NCBI GenBank assembly: GCA_016794165.1
Contig: JAEUKV010000008.1
Location: forward strand, 1 to 36,063
Source of the DNA: Rhodospirillaceae bacterium
Lineage (GTDB): Bacteria > Pseudomonadota > Alphaproteobacteria > Dongiales > Dongiaceae
Direction of reading: 5' to 3'
DNA: 36,063 bases
Shown: positions 24,828-30,924 of the stretch, piece by piece
Numbering within the stretch: the stretch's first letter is position 1
Layout of the letters: each line of letters begins with the position of its first letter
Program-made: the position numbers and the translations under genes
The notes under the pieces: generated by a model
The model's database searches: none
What the model saw: the letters and a program-made list of their open reading frames with translations, nothing else
Told to the model about the DNA's origin: nothing

Positions 24828-25638
24828 AGGGCGGGCGGTCGAGGCCGGCCGGCGAGGCGGTGAAAATCTCGTAGCCGGTCTCGGTCACGGCGATGGTGTG
24901 CTCGAACTGGGCCGAAAGCTTCTTGTCGCGGGTGACGGCCGTCCAGCCGTCGTCGAGGATCTTTACCTGCCAGGTCCCGGCATTGATCATTGGCTCGACC
25001 GTGAAGAACATGCCCTTCTTCAATTCCGGCCCGGTGTCGCGGCGGCCGAAATGCAGGATTGAAGGCGAATCGTGAAACACCTTGCCGATGCCGTGCCCGC
25101 AGAAATCCCGCACCACACCGAAGCGCTGCTTCTCGGCGAAACTCTGGATCGCATGGCCGATATCGCCGGCGCGGGCCCCGGGCTTCACCACCTCGATGCC
25201 GCGCATCATGGCCTCATAGGTGACATCGACCAGCTTCTGCGCCTGCACGCCGACCTTGCCGACGTAATACATGCGGCTGGTATCGCCATGCCAACCGTCG
25301 AGGATGACCGTGACGTCGATATTGATGACGTCGCCGTCAGCGAGTTTCTTCGGTCCGGGAATACCGTGGCAGACCACATGATTGACCGAGGTGCAGATCG
25401 ATTTCGGGAAGCCGCGATAGTTGAGCGGTGCCGGAATGGCGCCCCGCGCGACGATGAAGTCGTGGCACAGGGTATCGAGTGCCTCGGTGGTAACACCAGG
25501 TACGACATGGGGCGTGATGAAATCGAGCACTTCGGCGGCGAGCCGGCCGGCCCGGCGCATGGCGGCGAAATCGGGCGCCCTGTGCAGCGTGATCTTGCCG
25601 TCCTCGATCCAATCGTCTTCCAGGTCTTTCTTCTGCAT
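24817..25638 (-). CDS. map: Methionine aminopeptidase, type I
   Basis: From the ATG at 25638 the protein has 273 residues. A longer reading to 25674 adds twelve residues that are not part of the family. The five metal ligands are present: Asp108 (INIDVTV), Asp119 (HGDTSR), His182 (GHGIG), Glu215 (VEPM) and Glu246 (QFEHT). His91 (CHGIP) lines the active site. The enzyme removes the initiator methionine from nascent proteins in the cytosol and is normally essential. The gene sits between sfsA (106 bases upstream) and radC (overlapping). Confidence 0.95.
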   Translation of the reverse strand: MQKKDLEDDWIEDGKITLHRAPDFAAMRRAGRLAAEVLDFITPHVVPGVTTEALDTLCHDFIVARGAIPAPLNYRGFPKSICTSVNHVVCHGIPGPKKLADGDVINIDVTVILDGWHGDTSRMYYVGKVGVQAQKLVDVTYEAMMRGIEVVKPGARAGDIGHAIQSFAEKQRFGVVRDFCGHGIGKVFHDSPSILHFGRRDTGPELKKGMFFTVEPMINAGTWQVKILDDGWTAVTRDKKLSAQFEHTIAVTETGYEIFTASPAGLDRPPYAA

Positions 25639-25744
25639 CGTGTGTCCGGCTGGTTGAATTCCGAAGATTAACATTTAGATACGCCGCAGCCCGTAGTCGC
25701 GCAAGTCCCCGTGGGCGCGTGGGACATATGCGTTCGGATCGACG

Positions 25745-26461
25745 TCAGGGCTCGAAAGGGATTGAATCGCCTAGGGAAATCCCTGTGGCGGCAATCTCGC
25801 AAAGATGCGCCTGCACCTGCGCACCGGCGGCCCGGGCGGCGGTCATGGCGGCGGCATAAGCGGGGTCGATGTCTGCGGCGAGGCGCAGGCGGCTGCAATC
25901 TCCCCGCTGCACCAGAAAGAGGAGATACGCGTCGTGGCCCCGGGCGACCGCGGCGGCGAGATCGCGCAGGTGCCGTGCGCCGCGCTCGGTCCGGGCGTCG
26001 GGAAACTCGGCGAGGCCCGGCTGGCGCGAGAGGGTGACGTTCTTGACCTCAAGCCAGGTCGTGCGGCCATCGGGCGCGGTATGGGCGAAATCGAACCGGG
26101 TGCCCGGGGCGAAGACCGCCTCTGCGCGCCAACTACCCTCCGTCGGCAGACCCGGAATGCGTCCGGCCGCCAGGGCCTCCGCCACGATCCGGTTGGCATG
26201 GGCGGTGTTGATCCCGACCAAAGCGTTGTCTGGGGCACCGCTTTCGCTCTCCACGATCTCCCAGCCGAAATCGAGTTTGCGGCCCTTCCCGGTCTTGGCC
26301 GAGAGCCAGCAGCGCGCACCCGGCCGGGCGAGGCCCAACATGGAGCCGGGATTGGGGCAATGCGCCACGATCTCGCGCCCGTCCGCCAGGATCATGTCGG
26401 CCAGGAACCGTTTGTAGCGGCGCACGAGCCGGGCAGGGATCAGCGGCGGGTCGAAGATCAT
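25745..26461 (-). CDS. sfsA: SfsA family DNA/RNA-binding nuclease-like protein
   Basis: From the ATG at 26461 the protein has 238 residues starting MIFDPPLIPARLVRRYKRFL, the family N-terminus. Other family blocks are AHCPNPGSMLGL, GINTAHANRIV, FDFAHTAPDGRTTWLEVKNVTLSR with the D-...-E-x-K nuclease-like core, FPDARTERGARHLRDL, and the C-terminal DPAYAAAMTAARAAGAQV. SfsA was found as a sugar-fermentation stimulation protein in E. coli and has an OB-fold plus a PD-(D/E)xK-like domain. Its in vivo role is not settled. It leads the map-radC-dioxygenase unit. Confidence 0.92.
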   Translation of the reverse strand: MIFDPPLIPARLVRRYKRFLADMILADGREIVAHCPNPGSMLGLARPGARCWLSAKTGKGRKLDFGWEIVESESGAPDNALVGINTAHANRIVAEALAAGRIPGLPTEGSWRAEAVFAPGTRFDFAHTAPDGRTTWLEVKNVTLSRQPGLAEFPDARTERGARHLRDLAAAVARGHDAYLLFLVQRGDCSRLRLAADIDPAYAAAMTAARAAGAQVQAHLCEIAATGISLGDSIPFEP

Positions 26462-26589
26462 TGCGGCTCTGTCTGGCGGGTGGATCCGAAGAGGGCGAGC
26501 GACCGTAAAAGGTCGGCTGCCCACGATGTTGCATCAGCGGGGCTTTCCCGGCAAGTTAGCGCCGAATTGACCGAGCAAGGATGGCCTTC

Positions 26590-26934
26590 ATGTCCCGCGC
26601 CACCAAGATTGTCGTGATACCCGCTTTGGCAGCCGCGCTGTTGTCGGCGTCGCTGTCGGGCTGTGCCTACTTCTCTCACGACACGCGCTGGACCAAGGCC
26701 GGGGTGAGCGAGGACGAGGCCTGGTCGGATCTCGACTCCTGCAAGCGCCAGGCCCGGGCCGCGACCCAATCCGATCGCAGCATCGACCAGGATATCGCCG
26801 CCACCCAGGGAACCGGCGCTGCCGGCACCGATCCGCTGCAGAGTACCGGCATATCCGGCTACCAGACCCAGAAACGCTATGAAGACTGGGTCAAGGAATG
26901 CATGATCGGCTTCGGCTATCAGCCGGTCCCCTGA
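26590..26934 (+). CDS. Small lipoprotein of unknown function
   Basis: The ATG at 26590 has AAGGA eight bases upstream. An in-frame ATG at 26581 overlaps that site and is less likely. The 114-residue product has a lipoprotein signal peptide with the lipobox LSGC, so it should be processed and lipidated, and then lie on the outer or inner membrane. The mature part has a DLDSCKRQARAAT segment and ends in a KRYEDWVKECMIGFGYQPVP block, a tail seen in many small uncharacterised proteobacterial lipoproteins. It is divergent from sfsA and 20 bases upstream of the CinA-like gene. Confidence 0.75.
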   Translation: MSRATKIVVIPALAAALLSASLSGCAYFSHDTRWTKAGVSEDEAWSDLDSCKRQARAATQSDRSIDQDIAATQGTGAAGTDPLQSTGISGYQTQKRYEDWVKECMIGFGYQPVP

Positions 26935-26954
26935 ACCGCGCCGGGACAAGCATC

Positions 26955-27719
26955 ATGACCAGCACCAGCATCGTTACCGCCGCGGTGATCGTGATCGGCA
27001 ACGAGATTCTCTCGGGCCGCACCAAGGACATCAACCTCAACTACCTCGCCAGCGGGCTGACGGCGATCGGCATCCGCCTGATGGAAGGCCGTTTCATCCC
27101 CGATATCGAGGATACCATCGTCGCCACCGTGAACGAGCTGCGGGCGCGCCACGACTATGTCTTCACCACCGGTGGCATCGGTCCCACTCATGACGACATC
27201 ACCGCGGCGAGCGTAGCGAAGGCCTTCGGCCTCAAGCTGATCAAGCATGACCGTGCCGCCAAACTCCTCCTCGATCACTACGGCGCGGAGAACCTCACCG
27301 AGGCGCGCCTCCGCATGGCGCATACGCCGGAGGGGGCGACGCTGATCGACAATCCGGTTTCGGTGGCACCGGGCTTCCGCATCGGCAATGTCTTCGTGCT
27401 GGCCGGCGTGCCCCGCATCTGTCAGGCCATGTTCGACGGTCTCAAGGGAACGCTCCAGGGCGGCGACCCGGTGCTTTCGCGCACTGTCTCGGGATATGTG
27501 GGGGAGGGCACCATCGCCGGCGATCTCGGCAAGTTGCAGGAGCGCTACCCCACGCTGGAGATCGGCTCCTATCCCTTTTTCCGCTCCGGCAAATTCGGCG
27601 CCAGCTTCGTCATCCGGGGCACCGAGAAGGACAGGATCGACGCGGCGGCCGCGGAACTCCACGCCATCATCCGCAACCTCGGCGCCGAGCCGATCGAGGG
27701 AGAACCCGCCGCGACCTGA
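26955..27719 (+). CDS. CinA-like molybdopterin-binding (MoCF) domain protein
   Basis: This 254-residue protein is a single MoaB/MogA-type fold. Its N-terminus AAVIVIGNEILSGRTKDINLNYLASGL and the block FTTGGIGPTHDDITAASVAKAFG match the competence/damage-inducible CinA N-terminal family. The C-terminal nicotinamide-nucleotide amidase domain of full CinA (about 420 residues) is absent, as is usual for this alphaproteobacterial group. A binding role for molybdopterin or a nucleotide is known for the fold, but the exact reaction is unclear. Its stop codon lies nine bases before the 5' half of the split tRNA-Leu gene, so readthrough from this gene would enter the island. Confidence 0.88.
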   Translation: MTSTSIVTAAVIVIGNEILSGRTKDINLNYLASGLTAIGIRLMEGRFIPDIEDTIVATVNELRARHDYVFTTGGIGPTHDDITAASVAKAFGLKLIKHDRAAKLLLDHYGAENLTEARLRMAHTPEGATLIDNPVSVAPGFRIGNVFVLAGVPRICQAMFDGLKGTLQGGDPVLSRTVSGYVGEGTIAGDLGKLQERYPTLEIGSYPFFRSGKFGASFVIRGTEKDRIDAAAAELHAIIRNLGAEPIEGEPAAT

Positions 27720-27728
27720 CGGCAAGCT

Positions 27729-27767
27729 GCCCGCTTGGTGGAATTGGTAGACACACAGGACTTAAAA
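27729..27767 (+). pseudogene. 5' half of a split tRNA-Leu(UAA) gene
   Basis: The segment has the acceptor strand GCCCGCT (27729-27735), a tRNA-Leu-type D-arm with GGAATTGGTAGACAC, the anticodon 5' stem CAGGA (27756-27760) and the loop CTTAAAA (27761-27767). After the loop the sequence leaves the tRNA pattern completely. The missing half is found 1.37 kb downstream: TCCTG continues the anticodon stem and AGCGGGC the acceptor stem, both perfectly. The gene is therefore disrupted within its anticodon loop. Confidence 0.88.
27758..27767 (+). repeat. Left direct repeat (candidate attL core)
   Basis: GGACTTAAAA, identical to 29131-29140. It covers part of the anticodon stem and the loop of the broken tRNA-Leu gene. 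Confidence 0.7.
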
Positions 27768-27769
27768 AG

Positions 27770-27787
27770 TTGAGGGTCTTGAGGGTC
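27770..27787 (+). repeat. Tandem 9-base repeat next to the left core
   Basis: TTGAGGGTC occurs twice without spacing (27770-27778, 27779-27787), two bases inside the left end of the element. It may be a recombinase accessory site or chance. The rest of 27788-28019 shows no gene I can support. Confidence 0.45.
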
Positions 27788-27977
27788 CAGTAACACACTG
27801 ATTTTTCTGAATGCGACTTTGTGAACAGTGCGAGATTTTCCTTTTCACAGAGGTACTTGTCTTCTACTAATCCGATGTGTGGAGTCGTCAGTTTATTGTT
27901 ATGCTGATAACTCTTCAGGCCGTGACTGTAGTCGTTCAACTATGCAGTCGTGAGGACAGTTGCGCGGCCTCCGCCAA

Positions 27978-28000
27978 TTGTTGCGGGAGCTTGTTGCGGA
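27978..28000 (+). repeat. Two TTGTTGCGG repeats, possible recombinase arm sites (left set)
   Basis: TTGTTGCGGG at 27978-27987 and TTGTTGCGGA at 27991-28000 are 13 bases apart. They lie about 50-70 bases before the GACTTAAAA core of the intact tRNA-Leu. The same motif recurs three times before the right end of the element. Confidence 0.6.
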
Positions 28001-28019
28001 CTGAGTAACTAGTTGACAA

Positions 28020-28104
28020 GCGGGCGTGGCGGAACTGGTATACGCACACGACTTAAAATCGTGAGCCGTTAGGCATACGGGTTCGACTCCCGTCGCCCGC
28101 ACCA
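28020..28104 (+). tRNA. tRNA-Leu(UAA), intact, carried inside the island
   Basis: The cloverleaf is complete. Acceptor GCGGGCG (28020-28026) pairs with CGCCCGC (28094-28100). The anticodon stem CACGA/TCGTG encloses the loop CTTAAAA with anticodon TAA at 28054-28056. A long class II variable arm follows, and a T-arm with GGGTTCGACTCCC. The discriminator A and an encoded CCA end at 28104. Its sequence differs from the split copy in the acceptor, anticodon-stem, variable and T arms, so it is not a simple duplicate. It can decode UUA and UUG and may replace the gene destroyed by the insertion. The HEPN gene converges on it 16 bases downstream. Confidence 0.95.
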
Positions 28105-28120
28105 CTCTTCAATACGAGCA

Positions 28121-28732
28121 TCATCTAGAGGTATTCAGGCTTTCTAGAAGGCCCTGAATATGACGAGACACGTACGGATTCGGAAATTGCTCAGGGCTAT
28201 CGATCGCCACAAGAAGTTTGTTTGCGATCTGTAAGGCGGCATCGATGAGATCTCGAACTTGATCTGGAGCAATTGCAGCCTGATCGAACACTTCCTTGTA
28301 TGAAAACCTCGCATTTCGATGGGCGAATAGATTGTTTCGCAGATGCATCACTTTCTTTGCTACCGAGACCAGCGGTACTAGCAGTGCCTTTGCATCCTCT
28401 ATTCGAGTAGCGTCGTCACTGTGTTCTCCGATTTCATTTAACAAGGCTCTTAGACCGACGGTCCGATCATCCTTGTCATACAGCATAGCTGTATGGACTA
28501 TCATCGCGACGAAAGTGGCATGACTGTCGAACCTAAAGAACTCTGAGTACTGATTCATGGATTGCAGATAGAGAGGGCGGGTATCCGCGCCCTCGTAGGT
28601 CCACCAAATCTCATAGAATGCTCGTGCTCTGACCGCGAGTTGAGCCGCAGTATTCAACCTAACTTGCATGGGCAGGCGCTCAGATGAAGCGTTCTGGTCC
28701 TGTTGGGCGCAATTCTCGATTTCTGGGGTCAT
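28121..28732 (-). CDS. HEPN-domain protein, AbiU2-like, with RX5H motif
   Basis: The 203-residue protein is helical and has R132-N-N-L-F-A-H138, the RX4-6H motif that forms the ribonuclease site of HEPN proteins, with asparagine after the arginine as is usual. The context HLRNNLFAHRNARFSY and the aromatic-rich region FYEIWWTYEGADTRPL resemble the AbiU2-type HEPN family found in abortive-infection and toxin loci. The protein would act in the cytosol, probably as a dimer that cuts RNA. This is inference from the motif. The gene overlaps the preceding 69-residue gene by four bases (28729-28732), has GGAGGG just upstream of its ATG, and has much lower G+C than its neighbours. The target RNA is unknown. 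Confidence 0.72.
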   Translation of the reverse strand: MTPEIENCAQQDQNASSERLPMQVRLNTAAQLAVRARAFYEIWWTYEGADTRPLYLQSMNQYSEFFRFDSHATFVAMIVHTAMLYDKDDRTVGLRALLNEIGEHSDDATRIEDAKALLVPLVSVAKKVMHLRNNLFAHRNARFSYKEVFDQAAIAPDQVRDLIDAALQIANKLLVAIDSPEQFPNPYVSRHIQGLLESLNTSR

Positions 28733-28938
28733 ACTCCCTCCACAAAGAAGCGGTAGAGAAAGCCGTCGTCATTCCGACCCCACCAGTAATCATGCTGCTC
28801 GTTCTTCCCCGCCGTGGTGAATCTAGCTAGCTCCCCGTCTATGATGGCGATTGCATTTTCTCTGGTTTCGGCAACGCCTATCACCTCGCGTCCGTCATCT
28901 TTATTGTCAGCGCTTCGAACTCTGATGACGCTAAACAT
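28729..28938 (-). CDS. 69-residue protein of unknown function, operon partner of the HEPN protein
   Basis: The ATG at 28938 has GGAG six bases upstream. The product is small and acidic to neutral, without membrane segment or signal. It has an N-terminal beta-alpha pattern (FSVIRVRSADN, TRENAIAIIDGELARF) and a tryptophan-rich end (HDYWWGRNDDGFLYRFFVEG). I recognise no family. It precedes and overlaps the HEPN gene, the usual arrangement of an antitoxin or accessory gene in toxin-antitoxin pairs. It is not a MNT nucleotidyltransferase, the classical HEPN partner, because it lacks the GSxxxG/DxD signature. An antitoxin role is a hypothesis. Confidence 0.62.
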   Translation of the reverse strand: MFSVIRVRSADNKDDGREVIGVAETRENAIAIIDGELARFTTAGKNEQHDYWWGRNDDGFLYRFFVEGV

Positions 28939-29041
28939 GACGCGCTCCAGGAGTGAATATCTGCAGCAGCATACTACTACTCTAAAAAAAATTCGATGCG
29001 GTTGGGGCGATGTGCAAGATGTGTTGTTCGATAGCTACGAC

Positions 29042-29071
29042 TTGTTGCGGAGATGTTGCGGAAGTTGCGGA
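29042..29071 (+). repeat. Three GTTGCGGA repeats, possible recombinase arm sites (right set)
   Basis: TTGTTGCGGA at 29042-29051, TGTTGCGGA at 29054-29062 and AGTTGCGGA at 29063-29071 are spaced 10-12 bases apart. They lie 60-90 bases before the right core. They match the two copies before the intact tRNA in sequence, orientation and distance to the core. Confidence 0.6.
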
Positions 29072-29130
29072 AATCCGCATCAAGCCCAGCTTGCAGGCCT
29101 TGAAAATACTGAGAAATTGGCGACGATAAC

Positions 29131-29140
29131 GGACTTAAAA
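29131..29140 (+). repeat. Right direct repeat (candidate attR core)
   Basis: GGACTTAAAA, identical to 27758-27767. The element-side flank GAAATTGG (29112-29119) loosely resembles a tRNA D-loop, as if the element once carried a tRNA-like attachment site. Confidence 0.7.
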
Positions 29141-29190
29141 TCCTGAGAGGCGAAAGTCTCGTGCCGGTTCGAGTCCGGCAGCGGGCACCA
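29141..29190 (+). pseudogene. 3' half of the split tRNA-Leu(UAA) gene
   Basis: TCCTG (29141-29145) completes the anticodon stem begun at 27756. The variable arm GAG..GCGAAAGTCTC follows, then the T-arm GCCGG-TTCGAGT-CCGGC (29163-29179), the acceptor strand AGCGGGC (29180-29186), discriminator A and CCA to 29190. AGCGGGC is the exact complement of GCCCGCT at 27729-27735. The bases directly before the loop here (ACGGA) cannot form a full anticodon stem with TCCTG, whereas CAGGA of the left half can. This shows where the original 5' half lies. Confidence 0.88.
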
Positions 29191-29319
29191 CGGGTTCCAG
29201 ATGCTGATACGGTATCACTTCTTGCATCGGTGCCGGCATCTCTCAGCGCGGCGCTCGTTGCCATTAACTCTTCCTTTATCATTTCCGTGTGTATGAAGTT
29301 GTGCAGTTGCCGTCGATGA

Positions 29320-29341
29320 CCGCCCGGCGTTGATCGGGCGG
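29320..29341. repeat. GC-rich inverted repeat upstream of the hemerythrin gene
   Basis: CCGCCCG (29320-29326) and CGGGCGG (29335-29341) form a 7-base-pair stem with an 8-base loop. No T-run follows, so it is not a clear terminator. The rest of 29191-29387 shows nothing else I can support. Confidence 0.45.
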
Positions 29342-29387
29342 GCTTCCAGCCTTAGCTTCCGGCCATGTGGGCCATGCGAGTGAGCGA

Positions 29388-29789
29388 ATGTATGCGTTGA
29401 GCGAGGCAATGCTGACCGGGGTACCGCAGCTGGACGGAGAACATCAGGACCTGGTGCTGTGCATCAACCGGCTGGAGGATGCGGAACGGAATGGCGATCT
29501 TGCGGAAGTACTCAGGCTTCTGGCGATATTCAAGTCCGGCCTTGCCGAGCATTTCGCGCGCGAGGAGGCCTATCTCGGCCTGATCAGCTTTCCTCGGCTG
29601 GACGCGCATGCCAAGCATCATAGCGAAACAATCGTCGCCCTTGAGCGCATGGTCGAGGAGCTTCAGGCCGGTGCGTCGATTCTGGGCGAGATCGCGGCCC
29701 AATGCTTCAACGAATTACTGCAGGCGGTGCTGCTGATGGACATGCAGGTCATCAACTGGCGGGCGGACCGGCAACTGGCCGGCGCCTGA
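29388..29789 (+). CDS. Divergent bacteriohemerythrin-like protein
   Basis: From the ATG at 29388 the protein has 133 residues. A GTG at 29367 would add seven. It has the hemerythrin pattern GEHQDL, then AEHFAREE, then DAHAKHH, which covers the first His, the H-x3-E pair and the two later histidines that bind the diiron centre. The final family motif H-x4-D of the last helix is replaced by LLMDMQVINW, so the last His and Asp ligands appear to be Asp and Asn or shifted. Hemerythrins bind O2 or sense it. With altered ligands this one may bind a different or single metal. The gene follows the tRNA island and has no operon partner. Confidence 0.75.
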   Translation: MYALSEAMLTGVPQLDGEHQDLVLCINRLEDAERNGDLAEVLRLLAIFKSGLAEHFAREEAYLGLISFPRLDAHAKHHSETIVALERMVEELQAGASILGEIAAQCFNELLQAVLLMDMQVINWRADRQLAGA

Positions 29790-29886
29790 CCGGCAATGCC
29801 CGACGCCTCCAGTTGCTGGGCGGTCTGACTGCGCGATAGCGGTGCGGCGGGTATTCTAGGCGTGCGCTTTGGGCCCGAAGCCGAGG

Positions 29887-30795
29887 TTACCTCGCATCCC
29901 GATTACTTTCGTTTCGCAAACACCAATCGATAAACCCCTGCGCTTCCGGTGATGGTTGGCGGCTGCGGTGCCATAGGAGGTAGTAGCCGGAGGGGGTCGC
30001 GAGGGGCTCCGGCAGCACCGCCATGAGATGGCCCGCGGCAATTTCGCGGTCGATGAGGCCGTGCCAGCCCAGCGCCAGGCCGAGGCCGCGTTTGGCGGCG
30101 TCGATCACCAGGGGATAGCTGGCGATGGTGAGGCGGCGCGGGTGGGTGGCTGCCGCGGCACCCTTGCTGGTGAGCCATTGCCGCCAGTTGATCCAGTTCC
30201 AGTGATCGTCTTCCAGGTCGATCAGGAGCTCGTCGGCGAGGTCGGCGGCGCTGTCCGGGAGATTGCGCCCGGCGAAATAGGCCGGGCTGCAAACCGGCGA
30301 GATCGCTTCCGGAAAGAGGAGCACCGATTCATGCGCCGGCCAGTTGCCGTCGCCATGGAGGAGGGCGACGTCGACATCATTGCCGAGGCAGCGCTGCTCA
30401 TTGTCATCGACGACCATGCGCAAACCGGTGCCGGGCAAGGCGGCGCGGATGGCGGCGAGGCGAGGCATCAGCCACAAGGCGGCCATGGATTGATCGGCGC
30501 CGATGCTGAGGCGCGGGATCTGCTGGTTCGACTTCAACTCGCGCGTCGCCGTGCCGAGATGGGCGAGGGCATTCACCACCGTGTGGAGATAGGCGCGCCC
30601 CTCGCCGGTGAGTTCGACGGCGCGGTGGGCGCGGATGAAGAGCGGCCGGCCGAGCTGTTCTTCCAGCAAGCGGATCTGCCGCGAGATGGCAGCCTGGGTG
30701 ACGTTGAGTTCCTCGGCCGCCCGGGTGAAGCTTTGCAGGCGTCCGGCCGCCTCGAAGGCGAGCAGGGCAGCGAAGGGCGGCAGATCGTTTTTCAT
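29887..30795 (-). CDS. LysR-type transcriptional regulator, GcvA-like
   Basis: The 302-residue protein begins with the typical helix-turn-helix (LPPFAALLAFEAAGRLQSFTRAAEELNVTQAAISRQI), which matches the GcvA branch of the family, followed by the two-lobed ligand domain. It is divergent from the Rieske oxygenase gene, with 129 bases between them, which is the classic layout for a LysR regulator and its target. Two dyad boxes of the same design lie in that gap. The one at 30794-30808 overlaps the regulator's own start codon, so self-repression is plausible. The ligand is unknown but probably relates to the oxygenase substrate. Confidence 0.88.
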   Translation of the reverse strand: MKNDLPPFAALLAFEAAGRLQSFTRAAEELNVTQAAISRQIRLLEEQLGRPLFIRAHRAVELTGEGRAYLHTVVNALAHLGTATRELKSNQQIPRLSIGADQSMAALWLMPRLAAIRAALPGTGLRMVVDDNEQRCLGNDVDVALLHGDGNWPAHESVLLFPEAISPVCSPAYFAGRNLPDSAADLADELLIDLEDDHWNWINWRQWLTSKGAAAATHPRRLTIASYPLVIDAAKRGLGLALGWHGLIDREIAAGHLMAVLPEPLATPSGYYLLWHRSRQPSPEAQGFIDWCLRNESNRDAR

Positions 30796-30808
30796 AACCA
30801 GAAGTTAT
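30794..30808. promoter_or_regulatory. LysR-type box 1 (ATAAC-N5-GTTAT)
   Basis: ATAACCAGAAGTTAT is a perfect 5-base dyad with the T-N11-A form used by LysR regulators. It overlaps the start codon of the LysR gene. Confidence 0.5.
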
Positions 30809-30847
30809 CCATGTTGAGCAAAATTTGTCGTTTGAGCGCGGAATTTC

Positions 30848-30862
30848 ATAACAATAGATTAT
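30848..30862. promoter_or_regulatory. LysR-type box 2 (ATAAC-N5-ATTAT)
   Basis: ATAACAATAGATTAT differs from the first box by one base in the dyad. The centres are 54 bases apart, about five helical turns, so both sites face the same side of the DNA. It lies 62 bases upstream of the Rieske gene. Confidence 0.5.
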
Positions 30863-30924
30863 AAATATTGATTTCCGTCAAATAGGTGCCAGTCGTCAAA
30901 TGACGGCCAGCTAGGGAGCCAGCC

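Larger units (their letters stand above)
27758..29140. mobile_element. Small integrative element inserted in the tRNA-Leu(UAA) anticodon loop
   Basis: The element is bounded by a 10-base direct repeat, GGACTTAAAA, at 27758-27767 and 29131-29140, giving a unit of 1373 bases. The repeat is part of the tRNA anticodon stem-loop, a common target of tyrosine recombinases. The interior has visibly lower G+C than its neighbours (28 of 60 bases in 28141-28200). It holds an intact but different tRNA-Leu(UAA), iterated TTGTTGCGG repeats and a two-gene HEPN operon. It has no recombinase or transposase gene, so it is either a decayed island or a satellite moved in trans. A third copy of GACTTAAAA, inside the intact tRNA (28051-28059), suggests a composite of two insertions. 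Confidence 0.72.

Noticed and set aside
27667-27939. 90-codon minus-strand frame across the end of the CinA-like gene and the 5' tRNA half
   Set aside because: It covers parts of two unrelated features, has no ribosome binding site and no family.
27899-28105. Open frame on the minus strand across the intact tRNA-Leu (product starting MVRATGVEPVCL)
   Set aside because: This is the well-known false protein that arises from the antisense of tRNA-Leu genes. The same holds for the frame at 28977-29282 across the 3' tRNA half.
27768-29130. Group I intron in tRNA-Leu(UAA), as in cyanobacteria and plastids
   Set aside because: The position in the anticodon loop is suggestive, but the insert contains another whole tRNA, a minus-strand two-gene operon and a 10-base flanking repeat, and I could not find the P3-P8 core of a group I intron. 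A covariance search would settle it.
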